Below are positions 33,613 to 44,101 of a DNA stretch of 64,000 nucleotides, piece after piece (position 1 is the stretch's first letter; every line of letters begins with the position of its first letter). Both the position numbers and the translations under genes were made by a program. Origin of the DNA: Pseudomonas mohnii. GTDB lineage: Bacteria; Pseudomonadota; Gammaproteobacteria; Pseudomonadales; Pseudomonadaceae. A model generated the notes under the pieces. It did not search any database and was not told where the DNA came from. It saw only the letters and a list, made by a program, of their open reading frames with translations. The DNA lies in assembly GCF_900105115.1 (NCBI RefSeq), contig NZ_FNRV01000001.1, positions 1,302,001 to 1,366,000 of the forward strand, written 5' to 3'.

Positions 33613-34526
33613 GGTGTATTAAAAGCCTGTACATCGGACAAGGTCGGAATGGAGGGTTGCGCACCAGCACGGGTGACCGACAGCGCCGCAGCGAACTGCC
33701 CGAAACGAATCGCTTCAGCCTCACTTTGGCCAGACGCCAGCGCGGCGGCGAATCCGCCGACGAAGGTATCGCCGGCCGCGGTGGTGTCAACCGCCTTCAC
33801 CGCTGGCGCCGGAAAATGCTCGGAACGCGTGCCATCGTTGAACAGGGCGCCATCGGCCCCAAGCGTGACAATCACTTTTCCGGCCCCCATCTCGATCAAT
33901 CGGTTAGCGGCTGATTGCGCCGATTGCCGAGAGTCCACCCACACGCCACTCAGTGCCGACGCCTCGCTCTCGTTAGGAATCAGATAGTCGATGTTCGCGT
34001 ACCAGTGCGCCGGAAGCGGACGACTGGCCGGCGCGGGGTTGAGGATCACGATCTTGCCCAGCTCTCGACCACGCTTGAGCGCATGGCCGACCGTCGCATC
34101 CGGCACTTCCAACTGGCAGATGATGACGTCGGCCGATTGCAGCACCGAGTCGAAGCAGCCAATCACGGCTGGCGTCAGCAAACCGTTGGCACCGGCGACG
34201 ATCACGATCGCGTTCTGGCTATTGTCATCGACCACGATCAACGCCACGCCACTGGAACCGTCCACGGTGCTGACTGCCTGACAATCGATCCGTTCGGCCA
34301 ACAGCGCTTCGCGCAGCTCCTTACCGTAGGCATCGCTGCCCACGCAGCCAACCATCGACACCTGCGCCCCGAGTCGCGCGGCGGCTACGGCCTGATTCGC
34401 GCCCTTGCCGCCGGAAACCGTGGTAAAGGATTCACCAATCAGCGTTTCCCCGCCCCGCGGCAGCCGAGGCGCGCGGGTGACCAAATCCATGTTCAGACTG
34501 CCTATTACCACTACTTTTGCTGGCAT
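33609..34526 (-). CDS. rbsK: ribokinase
   Basis: 305 residues. PfkB fold: [20 protein letters not shown] near the start, [16 protein letters not shown], and the ATP/anion-hole end [18 protein letters not shown] with the catalytic Asp. Phosphorylates ribose to ribose 5-phosphate. Between rbsR and rbsD. Confidence 0.97.
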   Translation of the reverse strand: MPAKVVVIGSLNMDLVTRAPRLPRGGETLIGESFTTVSGGKGANQAVAAARLGAQVSMVGCVGSDAYGKELREALLAERIDCQAVSTVDGSSGVALIVVDDNSQNAIVIVAGANGLLTPAVIGCFDSVLQSADVIICQLEVPDATVGHALKRGRELGKIVILNPAPASRPLPAHWYANIDYLIPNESEASALSGVWVDSRQSAQSAANRLIEMGAGKVIVTLGADGALFNDGTRSEHFPAPAVKAVDTTAAGDTFVGGFAAALASGQSEAEAIRFGQFAAALSVTRAGAQPSIPTLSDVQAFNTP

Positions 34527-34550
34527 ACATCACTACTCATTCGTTCTGTT

Positions 34551-35570
34551 TCAGCGATATTCGGCAAACACGCCTGCTAATGGCGCCGTCGATTCACGCA
34601 TCACGATGCTGGGCGTCACAATCCGTTGCTCAGTGCTCAGTTGCGGCTTGGCGATCCGTCGTAGCAGCACTTCGGCCGCCATCTCGCCCAACTGCAGGAT
34701 CGACTGGCCGACGGTGGTCAATGCTGGATAGACATAGCGACTCATCTGGATATCGTCGAAGCCGATCACCGACAACTGTGTCGGTACGCGAATGTTGCGC
34801 TCGGCGGCGGCTCGCAGCACACCGATGCCGATCATGTCGTTGGCGGCGAAGATTGCACTGGGCGGATTGCGCTCCAGCAGGATCGCGGCAGCGTTGTAAC
34901 CGCCGGTACTGGTGAAGTCACTTTCCAGCATGCGTTCGCGTGGCACCTCGATACCTGCGTCCGTCAGTGCACGGCAAAATCCGGCCAGTCGCATTTGCGC
35001 CACACTGGTGGTGGTCGGCCCGCTGATGGTGGCGATATCCCTATGCCCCAATTCCAGCAGGTGTCGAGTCGCCAGATACGCGCCGTATTCGTGGTCGATG
35101 CGCACCAGGTCCACATCGACACCTTCCAGGCCTCGGTCGACGATCACCATCGGTGTACGCACGCCCGCCAGGCCTTGGGCCAGGCTGCTGTCACCGCCGG
35201 CCGACGCGACGATCAGCCCGTCGATGCGTTTTTCCAGCAGTACGCGCAGGTAGTTGCGCTGCTTGTCCGGATTGTCGTCGGAGTTGCAGAGAATCACGCA
35301 GTAGCCATTGCGCTCACAGTAATCCTCGATGCCCCGCGCCAGCTCCGCAAAGTACGGGTTGAGGCTGTTGGGCACCAGCAAGCCGATGGTCGCGGTGGTT
35401 TTGGCCTTGAGGGAACGGGCCACGGCGCTGGGTACGTAGTCGAGGGTCTTGATGGCAGCCTCGACTTTGACCCGTACTTCCTCGCTGACTGGCCGGGTTT
35501 TGTTCACCACATGGGAAACCGTGGTGTAGGAAATGCCCGCAAGTGCCGCTACATCCTTGATCGTTGCCAT
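34551..35570 (-). CDS. rbsR: LacI family ribose operon repressor
   Basis: 339 residues. HTH at 1-50 (ATIKDVAALAGISYTTVSHV, hinge VARSLKAKTT), then a periplasmic-binding-protein-like sensor (IGLLVPNSLNPYFAELARGI). Lies in the middle of the operon, between rbsC and rbsK. The palindrome CGCAAACGTTTGCG before rbsB is its likely operator; ribose should release it. Confidence 0.94.
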   Translation of the reverse strand: MATIKDVAALAGISYTTVSHVVNKTRPVSEEVRVKVEAAIKTLDYVPSAVARSLKAKTTATIGLLVPNSLNPYFAELARGIEDYCERNGYCVILCNSDDNPDKQRNYLRVLLEKRIDGLIVASAGGDSSLAQGLAGVRTPMVIVDRGLEGVDVDLVRIDHEYGAYLATRHLLELGHRDIATISGPTTTSVAQMRLAGFCRALTDAGIEVPRERMLESDFTSTGGYNAAAILLERNPPSAIFAANDMIGIGVLRAAAERNIRVPTQLSVIGFDDIQMSRYVYPALTTVGQSILQLGEMAAEVLLRRIAKPQLSTEQRIVTPSIVMRESTAPLAGVFAEYR

Positions 35571-35573
35571 GAC

Positions 35574-36551
35574 TCATGCCCGCCGACTAGCGCGTTGACT
35601 GCGGTAGGTATCGAGCACCACCGCCACCACGATCACCGCGCCGGTGATGATGCGCTTGGTCGGTTCGGTCGCGCCGATCTGCGCCAGGCCGGCCGCCAGC
35701 ACGGAAATGATCAACACACCAAAGAACGTGCTGATCACCGAACCACGGCCGCCCATCAGGCTGGTACCGCCGATGACCACGGCCGCGATCACCTGCAGCT
35801 CAAGACCGGAACCCGCATTCGGATCCGCCGCCTCAAGACGCGAAATCTGGAACAGCGCCGCGATACCGGCCAACAGCCCCATCAGACTGAACACCAGGAC
35901 CTTGTAGGGCTTGGGATTGATGCCCGCCAGGCGAACCGCCTCTTCATTGGTGCCGATGCCAATCAGGTATCGCCCAAACACCGTGCGGGTCAACACGGCC
36001 TGGGCAATGAAGATAATCAGCAAGGCAATGATGAAGGACGGTGAAATGCCGAAGGCGATCGGGTTGGACAGCCAGGCAAAGGCGTCACCAATGTAGGCGG
36101 TGCGCGAGCCGGTCATCTGATACGCCACGCCACGCGCCATCTCCAGCACGCCGAGTGACACGATGAACGACGGAATTCGCCACGCCACGGTAATGGAACC
36201 GGTGATGGTCCCGGCCAATGCGGCGGCCGCCATGCCGAGCAGAGCAGCGGGCAGGACACTCCAGCCCCAGCCCAGTGTCGCCACGCTGACTGTCGACGCG
36301 GCCAGCGCCAGCACCGAACCGACCGACAGGTCGATGCCACCGATAATCAGCACGAACGTCATGCCGACCGCGAGGACCATCAAGTCCGGAATCTGGTTGG
36401 CCAGCGTGCTGAAGGTATCGTAAGAAAGAAAGTGGCTGCTCAGCAGCGAGAACAGGACCACCATCGCCAGCAAGGCACCGGCCAGGCCCAGGTAAGTGCC
36501 GAGACCGTAAAAATTGCCACTGCGTTTGCCGGCGGAAGATGCGGTTTTCAT
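35574..36551 (-). CDS. rbsC: ribose ABC transporter permease
   Basis: 325 residues, eight or more hydrophobic helices. GGIDLSVGSVLALAASTVSV and the EAA-like loop GTNEEAVRLAGINPKPYKV mark the sugar-type permease family. Overlaps rbsA by 4 bases; 3 bases before rbsR. Confidence 0.96.
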   Translation of the reverse strand: MKTASSAGKRSGNFYGLGTYLGLAGALLAMVVLFSLLSSHFLSYDTFSTLANQIPDLMVLAVGMTFVLIIGGIDLSVGSVLALAASTVSVATLGWGWSVLPAALLGMAAAALAGTITGSITVAWRIPSFIVSLGVLEMARGVAYQMTGSRTAYIGDAFAWLSNPIAFGISPSFIIALLIIFIAQAVLTRTVFGRYLIGIGTNEEAVRLAGINPKPYKVLVFSLMGLLAGIAALFQISRLEAADPNAGSGLELQVIAAVVIGGTSLMGGRGSVISTFFGVLIISVLAAGLAQIGATEPTKRIITGAVIVVAVVLDTYRSQRASRRA

Positions 36552-38101
36552 TGAAGATCCCTAGGCGCTGCTTCGTTGAGCAGCGCATCACGTTTTTGGT
36601 AGCCGGCAAAAGCGGCCGCAAGCAAGTCATCCTGGGTCCAGCTGTCGCGCTCGAACGTGTCAATCAGGCGCCCTGCCGACAGCACGCCGATGCGGTCGCA
36701 GATCAGCATCAGCTCGCGCAGATCGCTGGACACTACCACTAGCGCCTTGCCCTGCCGTGTCAGTTCGCCGAGCAAGGCGTAGATGTCGAACTTGGCGCCG
36801 ACATCGATGCCACGGGTTGGCTCGTCGAACAGCAGCACCGAGCAATCGCGCTCCAGCCAACGGCCAATCACGACTTTCTGCTGGTTGCCGCCGGACAATT
36901 CGGACACCCGTTGTGCAGGGCCGGAACTGCGGATGTGCATGGCGTCGATTTGCCGCTGGGCCAGGGAAGACTCTTCGCCATTGTTGACGAAGCCGCCGCT
37001 GGAAATGCGGGGCATGTTGCCCAGCGCAATGTTGGCGCCGATCGATTGCGTCAACAGCAGGCCTTCACCCTTGCGATCTTCGGTGATCAGGGCGATGCCG
37101 TGACCGACCGCGTCCACCGGAGACCGGATGCTGACTACCTGCGCCGGGGAGCCCAGGGCAACGGTGCCGCTGTCGGCGATATCGGCGCCAAAGATCAACC
37201 GTAGCAATTCGGTGCGCCCTGCCCCGATCAAACCGGAAATGCCGAAGATCTCACCGGCACGCACTTCAAAGGACACGTCGCGAACCTTGTCGGAGCGGGT
37301 CAGCCCTTTGACCGTCAGCGCCGGAGCGCCGATGGTGCGCGGCCCCATGTCGATGTGTTCGCCCAGTTCACGGCCAACCATCAGGGTGACCAACTGTTCG
37401 CTGTTGTAATTGGCCATCGGCTCGACGCACACCAGGTTGCCGTCTCGCAGTACCGCAATGCGCTGCGCCACCCGGGCCAACTCTTCGAGGCGATGGGAGA
37501 TGTAAATTATCGATACACCCCGTGCCTGCAGGCGGGTGATCTGCTCGAACAACATTTCGACTTCACGCGCCGTGAGCATCGCCGTGGGTTCGTCGAGGAT
37601 CAGCACATGGCAATCGCCGATCAGGTTGCGGGCGATCTCGACCATTTGCTGATGACCGATACCCAGCTCACCGACCGGCGTGTCCGGGTCGATTGCATCG
37701 AGGCCGACCTGAGCCATGGCTTCAATGGCGGCCTTGCGCAGTTGCTTGCGGCTGATCCAGCCACCATTGTTCGGCAGATTGTCGAGAAACAGGTTTTCCG
37801 CCACCGACAGGGTCGGCAGCAGATTGAGTTCCTGCATGACCATACGTATGCCCAGGTCTTCAGCCTGGGTCCGGCTGCCAGGGCGATAATCCTGCCCCTG
37901 AAACTGCATCCGGCCGGTGGTGGGCGTGACAAGCCCACCAATGATCTTCGACAGCGTACTTTTACCAGCGCCGTTCTCACCAGTCAGCGCCAGCACTTCA
38001 CCGCGCATGAGCGTCAGGTCGATGCCGGTCAGGACCGGTTGGGCGTAGGTCTTGCCGATACCGCTGACCGAGAGGACAGCGTTCGGGTCGCGAACGGACA
38101 T
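36548..38101 (-). CDS. rbsA: ribose ABC transporter ATPase
   Basis: 517 residues from the ATG preceded by GGAG. Two ATPase halves: the first with Walker A GENGAGKST, signature LGIGHQQMVEIA and Walker B VLILDEPTAML; the second with the degenerate A loop GLIGAGRTELLR, signature LSGGNQQKVVIGRW and VLLFDEPTRGIDVG. Powers ribose import with RbsBC. Confidence 0.97.
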   Translation of the reverse strand: MSVRDPNAVLSVSGIGKTYAQPVLTGIDLTLMRGEVLALTGENGAGKSTLSKIIGGLVTPTTGRMQFQGQDYRPGSRTQAEDLGIRMVMQELNLLPTLSVAENLFLDNLPNNGGWISRKQLRKAAIEAMAQVGLDAIDPDTPVGELGIGHQQMVEIARNLIGDCHVLILDEPTAMLTAREVEMLFEQITRLQARGVSIIYISHRLEELARVAQRIAVLRDGNLVCVEPMANYNSEQLVTLMVGRELGEHIDMGPRTIGAPALTVKGLTRSDKVRDVSFEVRAGEIFGISGLIGAGRTELLRLIFGADIADSGTVALGSPAQVVSIRSPVDAVGHGIALITEDRKGEGLLLTQSIGANIALGNMPRISSGGFVNNGEESSLAQRQIDAMHIRSSGPAQRVSELSGGNQQKVVIGRWLERDCSVLLFDEPTRGIDVGAKFDIYALLGELTRQGKALVVVSSDLRELMLICDRIGVLSAGRLIDTFERDSWTQDDLLAAAFAGYQKRDALLNEAAPRDLQ

Positions 38102-38156
38102 AAAAACTCTCCATGCGCTCGCCCGGACGGGCGAGCACCTTTGTGTCGCCAAGGGC

Positions 38157-39113
38157 TTATTTGGTAACCAGCTCTACCGGGGTCTCGATCACACCATTGG
38201 CGCCGATGTCGACTTTTTCACCCTTGATGATCTTGAGCGCAGTCTCGATGCCGAACACCGCTTGCTTGGCCGCAAACTGGTCGGCAGTGGCCAGGACCCG
38301 GCCATCCTTGAGCATCGGCTTGATGGCGTTGATATTGTCATACCCCACCACTTGCACCTTGCCGGCCTTGCCTGCGGCACGCACGGCAGACACCACACCC
38401 ACGGCCATGCTGTCGTTGCCAGCCAGCAGGGCTTTCACTTGCGGGTACTCGCTCAGAATCGAAGCGGCGACTTTATTACCCTTGTCGATTTCCCAGTCGC
38501 CGGACTGTACGGACACAACCTTGATCTGCGCCGCTTCCATCGCGTCCTTGAAACCTGCAGTACGAGCCTGAGCGTTAGTGGTGGTGGACACGCCTTCGAT
38601 GATGCCGACTTCATCACCGGCCTTCAGCTGTTTGGCCAGGTACTCGCCGACCAGACGCGCACCTTTGCGGTTATCCGGCCCTACGAACGGGACATTGATG
38701 TTCTTGCTTTTGACGATGGCTGGATCCAGCTGATTGTCGATGTTGATCACGGTGATACCCGCATCAACGGCTTTCTTGATTACCGGCACCATGGCTTTTG
38801 AGTCAGCGGGGGCGATGACCAGCGCATTGACTTTGGCCAGGATCATTTGCTCGACGATACGTGTCTGGCCGGCCGTATCCGTTTCGTCCTTGATGCCATT
38901 GGAAATCAGATCGAATTCATCGGAGTGGCCTTTCTGATAGGCCTTGGCGCCGTCTTCCATGGTCAGAAAGAATTCGTTGGCCAGGGATTTCATCACTAGC
39001 GCGACTTTTGGTTTTGCAGGCGTCTCGGCGAAGGCCGAAGAAACAGGCAGCGCGACGGATGCGGCAGCCAGCATAGCGACAGCGAGAAGGCGTCCAGCGA
39101 ATGGCAGCTTCAT
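38157..39113 (-). CDS. rbsB: ribose-binding periplasmic protein
   Basis: 318 residues. Signal peptide about 1-29 (LLAVAMLAAASVALPVSSAFA), then the type I sugar-binding fold: KVALVMKSLANEFFLTMEDG, VGPDNRKGARLVGEYL, GYDNINAIKPMLKDG. Delivers ribose to RbsAC. First gene of the seven-gene minus-strand operon, just after the LacI-type operator. Confidence 0.96.
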   Translation of the reverse strand: MKLPFAGRLLAVAMLAAASVALPVSSAFAETPAKPKVALVMKSLANEFFLTMEDGAKAYQKGHSDEFDLISNGIKDETDTAGQTRIVEQMILAKVNALVIAPADSKAMVPVIKKAVDAGITVINIDNQLDPAIVKSKNINVPFVGPDNRKGARLVGEYLAKQLKAGDEVGIIEGVSTTTNAQARTAGFKDAMEAAQIKVVSVQSGDWEIDKGNKVAASILSEYPQVKALLAGNDSMAVGVVSAVRAAGKAGKVQVVGYDNINAIKPMLKDGRVLATADQFAAKQAVFGIETALKIIKGEKVDIGANGVIETPVELVTK

Positions 39114-39209
39114 GGGTTCACTCCGATCTTATGATTATTTTGAGCAATGCTTGCGCTGGCGTTTGGCTTGATGGCGCCCGGCGATGGATTTAACTCATCG
39201 ATGACGCCG

Positions 39210-39223
39210 CGCAAACGTTTGCG
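39210..39223. promoter_or_regulatory. LacI-type operator upstream of rbsB (probable RbsR site)
   Basis: Perfect 14-bp palindrome CGCAAACGTTTGCG with the central CG typical of LacI-family sites, about 97 bases before rbsB, whose regulator gene is in the operon. Confidence 0.8.
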
Positions 39224-39301
39224 TAGATCGGACTATGCGAACCCTGCTGACATTTGTCAACGACCGTAACGCGCTGAATAGCGCGACGGCCGGCATTCAC
39301 C

Positions 39302-39760
39302 TCAGGCCGTTGTATTGACCACCGACCCAGTGCCGCTGCCCTTGGCCATTTCTTTGATCAAGCTGGCGCTGACTTCCAGAATGGCGCTGTTGGTTTGCGC
39401 GATCTGCCCTTGAATGCCTGACACTATGGCTATCTTGGTTTCCGGCGTGGGGTAGCTCGCTGCCTGAGCTGCCGCCAGTGTTTGCTGCTGCTCGCGCAAC
39501 TGTTGCTGCAGCTCTTTCAGACGCTTGAGCAAGACTTTCACGGCGACACTGGTGTTATCGTCGGCTTCGGACTTTTGAGTGTCTGCGCTTTTGTCCAAAC
39601 CAACAGGGCCGGTCCTGACTTGTTTGTCGTCATCCTCCTTCGTGCCTAGCGCTTGAGCAGCGGCATCGGCCGCCGCATCACTCAGTGCACGAAGCGTCGC
39701 GGCTGACTGTCCACCAATGGTGATGCCCGCCGCGTTTGGAAAACCTACAGATAACGACAT
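39302..39760 (-). CDS. coiled-coil protein of unknown function
   Basis: 152 residues, MSLSVGFPNAAGITIGGQSA. Ala-rich N-terminus, an acidic linker with charged pairs (KEDDDKQVRT), a strong Gln/Leu coiled coil (LLKRLKELQQQLREQQQTL) and a Gly/Ser/Thr tail. No signal peptide. No family recognised. Confidence 0.75.
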   Translation of the reverse strand: MSLSVGFPNAAGITIGGQSAATLRALSDAAADAAAQALGTKEDDDKQVRTGPVGLDKSADTQKSEADDNTSVAVKVLLKRLKELQQQLREQQQTLAAAQAASYPTPETKIAIVSGIQGQIAQTNSAILEVSASLIKEMAKGSGTGSVVNTTA

Positions 39761-41184
<1,424 letters not shown>

Positions 41185-41224
41185 TTCGTCCTCGCCTGAC
41201 CGGTCCCGGTCGGGCACTGCTTCA

Positions 41225-41249
41225 CCACTCGCCGATGTTTGGCGAGTGG
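41225..41249 (+). other. hairpin after asparaginase gene
   Basis: CCACTCGCC-GATGTTT-GGCGAGTGG, a 9-bp perfect stem 41 bases past the stop but without a T run; may be a weak terminator or mRNA end stabiliser. Confidence 0.45.
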
Positions 41250-41356
41250 CTCGCACCTCTCCTGAAAAAAAAACAGCGCCCTACACCAAATCGAAAAAAA
41301 TGCTGTCAGAGGATTTTCTTGAATTTTAAGCAGTTGCGAAATTGCCTACAGTTAAA

Positions 41357-41376
41357 TACTGTATGCACGTACAGCT
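41357..41376 (+). promoter_or_regulatory. LexA (SOS) box upstream of DUF1654-endA
   Basis: TACTGT-N8-ACAG: CTGT and ACAG half sites at perfect spacing, in the symmetric form CTGTATGCACGTACAG. It ends 16 bases before the DUF1654 start. Confidence 0.88.
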
Positions 41377-41392
41377 TAATAAGGATAATTCT

Positions 41393-41632
41393 GTGGACAC
41401 CACCTCCGCCTCACATGACGCCTATGTACGCATGGGTCTGCGCGTTCAGAAAATCATCAACTCCCCGACTGCCCAAAAAGCCAAGGCCGCACTGATCTTC
41501 CGACTTCCCGATGAGCCGGTGGATGAGTGGGAGCGCTTGCTCGAAGAAATTGACGAGAACGACAACGTGACCCTCGCCTATCGCGACGATGGCGGCGTGC
41601 AGATTTTTTGGGTTGTGCCGAAGGAAGACTGA
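41393..41632 (+). CDS. DUF1654 family protein (chromosomal copy, SOS-linked)
   Basis: 79 residues from a GTG with AAGGA 7 bases upstream; no ATG fits. The core MGLRVQKIINSPTAQKAK, helix DEWERLLEEIDENDNVT and end DDGGVQIFWVVPKED closely match the prophage protein at 7135-7392. It lies behind a LexA box and 4 bases before an endonuclease I gene, so the two form an SOS-type operon. Molecular role unknown. Confidence 0.9.
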   Translation: MDTTSASHDAYVRMGLRVQKIINSPTAQKAKAALIFRLPDEPVDEWERLLEEIDENDNVTLAYRDDGGVQIFWVVPKED

Positions 41633-41636
41633 GTCA

Positions 41637-42326
41637 ATGAGTGTCCGCTGTTTTGCTTTGCTGTTGCTGCTGTTCGCCATGGGGGCCCAGGCTGACGCAC
41701 CGCGCACCTTCAACGAAGCCAAGAAAGTTGCCTGGAAGCTGTACGCCCCACAGTCCACCGAATTTTATTGCGGCTGCAAATACACCGGTAACCGGGTGAA
41801 TCTCTCGGCCTGCGGCTATGTGCCGCGTAAAAATGCCAAACGCGCGGCGCGCATCGAGTGGGAACACATTGTTCCAGCCTGGCAAATCGGTCACCAGCGC
41901 CAGTGCTGGCAGGAGGGAGGCCGCAAGAATTGCACGCGCTACGATCCGACCTATCAGAAGGCCGAGGCGGATCTGCATAACCTGGTGCCGAGCATCGGGG
42001 AGGTGAATGGCGATCGCAGCAACTTCAGTTTCGGCTGGCTGCCGGAACAGCCTGGCCAATATGGCTCGTGCCTGACCCAAATCGATTTCAAGGCAAAGAA
42101 AGTCATGCCGCGCCCCTCCATTCGCGGCATGATCGCCCGGACTTATTTCTACATGAGCAAACAGTACGGCTTGCGTTTATCGAAACAGGATCGGCAACTG
42201 TACGAAGCCTGGGACAAAACCTATCCGGTCCAGGCCTGGGAACGTCAGCGTAACCAGAGCGTGGCGTGCGTGATGGGGCGCGGTAACGAGTTTGTCGGGC
42301 CGGTAGACATGAAAGCCTGCGGTTAA
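41637..42326 (+). CDS. endA: endonuclease I (EndA family)
   Basis: 229 residues. Signal peptide to about residue 19 (CFALLLLLFAMGAQA), then the EndA domain: VNLSACGYVP, the metal-binding IEWEHIVPAWQIG, and DLHNLVPSIGEVNGDRSNF. Cys pairs fit disulfides in the periplasm. Cuts double-stranded DNA without sequence choice. Coupled to DUF1654 behind a LexA box, implying release or activity during DNA damage. Confidence 0.94.
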   Translation: MSVRCFALLLLLFAMGAQADAPRTFNEAKKVAWKLYAPQSTEFYCGCKYTGNRVNLSACGYVPRKNAKRAARIEWEHIVPAWQIGHQRQCWQEGGRKNCTRYDPTYQKAEADLHNLVPSIGEVNGDRSNFSFGWLPEQPGQYGSCLTQIDFKAKKVMPRPSIRGMIARTYFYMSKQYGLRLSKQDRQLYEAWDKTYPVQAWERQRNQSVACVMGRGNEFVGPVDMKACG

Positions 42327-42341
42327 GCGCTTTGCGAAACG

Positions 42342-42376
42342 AACAAGGCCTCGGGCTCAACACCCGAGGCCTTGTT
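42342..42376 (+). terminator. intrinsic terminator after endA
   Basis: AACAAGGCCTCGGG, 7-base loop, CCCGAGGCCTTGTT followed by GTTT; 14-bp stem. Confidence 0.85.
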
Positions 42377-42455
42377 GTTTTCAGACCGCCGAAAAACGAG
42401 TCACTGTGGACATCCTCCAAGAGGCTCCACCGAACATCACCCGTAAAATGGATCG

Positions 42456-42821
42456 TTACTGAGCTGTCGGACGCTCGAGGACCAGCACTTCAACATTCTG
42501 TTTCTTCGCACGGACGATGGCCGCATTCACCTCGGCCTGTTTAGCCTCGGCTTCGGCTTTCGAACTGTATGGGCCCATCAGAATGCGGACCTTGCCGTTC
42601 TCCTTGACGACACTGGACATGAAATTGTGTTCGATCAACCAGCCGCTGAGGTCGCTGACAGCCTGAGGCGTTTCACCTCGAACCTCGAGATCCCATTGAG
42701 GACCTGAGGCCTGCACTGGAGCAGCGGCCGTTGCCGGCACAGGCTTAGGTGGTTCAACGCGCTTGCCCTCACCGCATCCCGCCAGCGCCAGCACTGCCAT
42801 AACCAAGACCATTTTGCGCAC
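42456..42821 (-). CDS. SPOR-domain lipoprotein
   Basis: 121 residues. Lipoprotein signal MRKMVLVMAVLALAGC, Pro/Ala linker, then a SPOR-like domain (residues about 45-115: VSDLSGWLIEHNFMSSVVKE, VRILMGPYSSKAEAEAKQAE). SPOR domains bind peptidoglycan lacking stem peptides at division sites. Inner leaflet of the outer membrane is likely. Confidence 0.85.
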   Translation of the reverse strand: MRKMVLVMAVLALAGCGEGKRVEPPKPVPATAAAPVQASGPQWDLEVRGETPQAVSDLSGWLIEHNFMSSVVKENGKVRILMGPYSSKAEAEAKQAEVNAAIVRAKKQNVEVLVLERPTAQ

Positions 42822-43071
42822 AGCGTTTCCCTCTGAATGCCTAAACCGGCGATTTTAACATTCATGAATACTTCTCGAGTGCCGCAAAATGGGCTTAAAA
42901 CAACGAGAATGATGGATGCGGCCTCTGTATAGTTACGCCTTGGGAATTAATGCTGCATCTGCACGTCAGAAAGAGGCACCCAAACTTTGAGACTTCGCAC
43001 TAATCTATACATACCACCGACCTCTGCACTGTCCGAATCAGGTGCCCCACAAAGCAATCAAGGAGAAGACC

Positions 43072-43266
43072 ATGCTGATACTCACCCGCAAAGTCGGTGA
43101 AAGCATAAACATTGGTGATGACATTACGATCACCATCCTGGGCGTAAGCGGCCAGCAAGTCAGGATCGGCATCAACGCTCCGAAAGACGTTGCGGTGCAT
43201 CGCGAAGAAATTTACCAGCGCATTCAGGCCGGCCTGACCGCGCCCGACAAACCGCAAACCCCCTGA
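43072..43266 (+). CDS. rsmE: RsmE / CsrA family translational regulator
   Basis: 64 residues: [20 protein letters not shown], then [20 protein letters not shown] with the RNA-binding GxNAP and VHREE elements. Length and the C-terminal tail [12 protein letters not shown] point to RsmE rather than the 62-residue RsmA of Pseudomonas. Binds GGA hairpins in mRNA leaders and is held by small RNAs of the Gac system. AAGGAG stands 6 bases before the ATG and could itself be a target. Confidence 0.93.
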   Translation: MLILTRKVGESINIGDDITITILGVSGQQVRIGINAPKDVAVHREEIYQRIQAGLTAPDKPQTP

Positions 43267-43422
43267 ACCCTGCGCCGTCAGTAGCCAGCCCGTTCGCTCC
43301 GTAACGACGGCTGGCTAAAGATTCAGGTGTCACCACAAACTCCGCTCAGTCGCTGACCTGGCTGATTCAGGCCAAGTCGCAGGCCATGACGGCCAGATAT
43401 TCTCGCCGCCCCCTCCCAACGC

Positions 43423-43878
43423 TCAACCATAGGTCACCCCCCGCGCCATGCCCGTGGCCGCCACGATGATCAGCAATACCAGCAGCGCTTCGATGTGACT
43501 GGCCCTGGCAAACAGCTTCGCGCGCCCGATGTCGATAGCGGTGCCGCGCGCCAACGCGATCCTCCATTTGATCAGCGTGATCATCGGCGCAATCTCCAGC
43601 AGCAGGATGATCACAAACAACGCTATCTTGAGGTGGAACAACGGTTGGTGCAGATAGTAGTCCGTGCCTTTCTCGTAGCCACCGAAGGCTCGCATCCCGC
43701 CGCTAACCAGTAAAATCAGGGCCGAAATCCCCCACAGATTATCGGCAAGCAATACGCTGCGCACCTCCCCCGTACCAGCCATCAACCGCCGAAATGCCGT
43801 GCCACGGGCCAGGACCGCCGAAAAAGCCAGCGCAACAGCCAATAGGTGAACGGCGGCAAGGATCCAGTGAATCAGCAT
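43423..43878 (-). CDS. DUF2214 family membrane protein
   Basis: 151 residues from the ATG preceded by AGGAG. Four membrane helices (LIHWILAAVHLLAVALAFSA, WGISALILLVSGG, LKIALFVIILLLEIAPMITL, IEALLVLLIIVAATGMARG) with conserved His in the first and third. Inner membrane; function unknown. Confidence 0.85.
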   Translation of the reverse strand: MLIHWILAAVHLLAVALAFSAVLARGTAFRRLMAGTGEVRSVLLADNLWGISALILLVSGGMRAFGGYEKGTDYYLHQPLFHLKIALFVIILLLEIAPMITLIKWRIALARGTAIDIGRAKLFARASHIEALLVLLIIVAATGMARGVTYG

Positions 43879-44101
43879 CGAGAAACTCCTGTCAGGACAA
43901 AGTTGAAACAGCCTGTCAGTAGTAGCCCATGAATCGATGGATTGCGCCGCCTCGCAAACTGTCGACATTCGAGGCCCACCCTTGGAGAACGCGGCGCCCC
44001 GGACCGACTAGACTCCAACACGCTGGCAATTGCAGGCTCCTGCAGCCACCACCCCCCCAACAGCAGTCACTCCCACCGTGTTGACTTGAGTACACAAAAT
44101 C

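Noticed and set aside
43283-43316. Hairpin AGCCAGCC / GGCTGGCT after rsmE
   Set aside because: Stem is real but no T run follows; could not be called a terminator with confidence.
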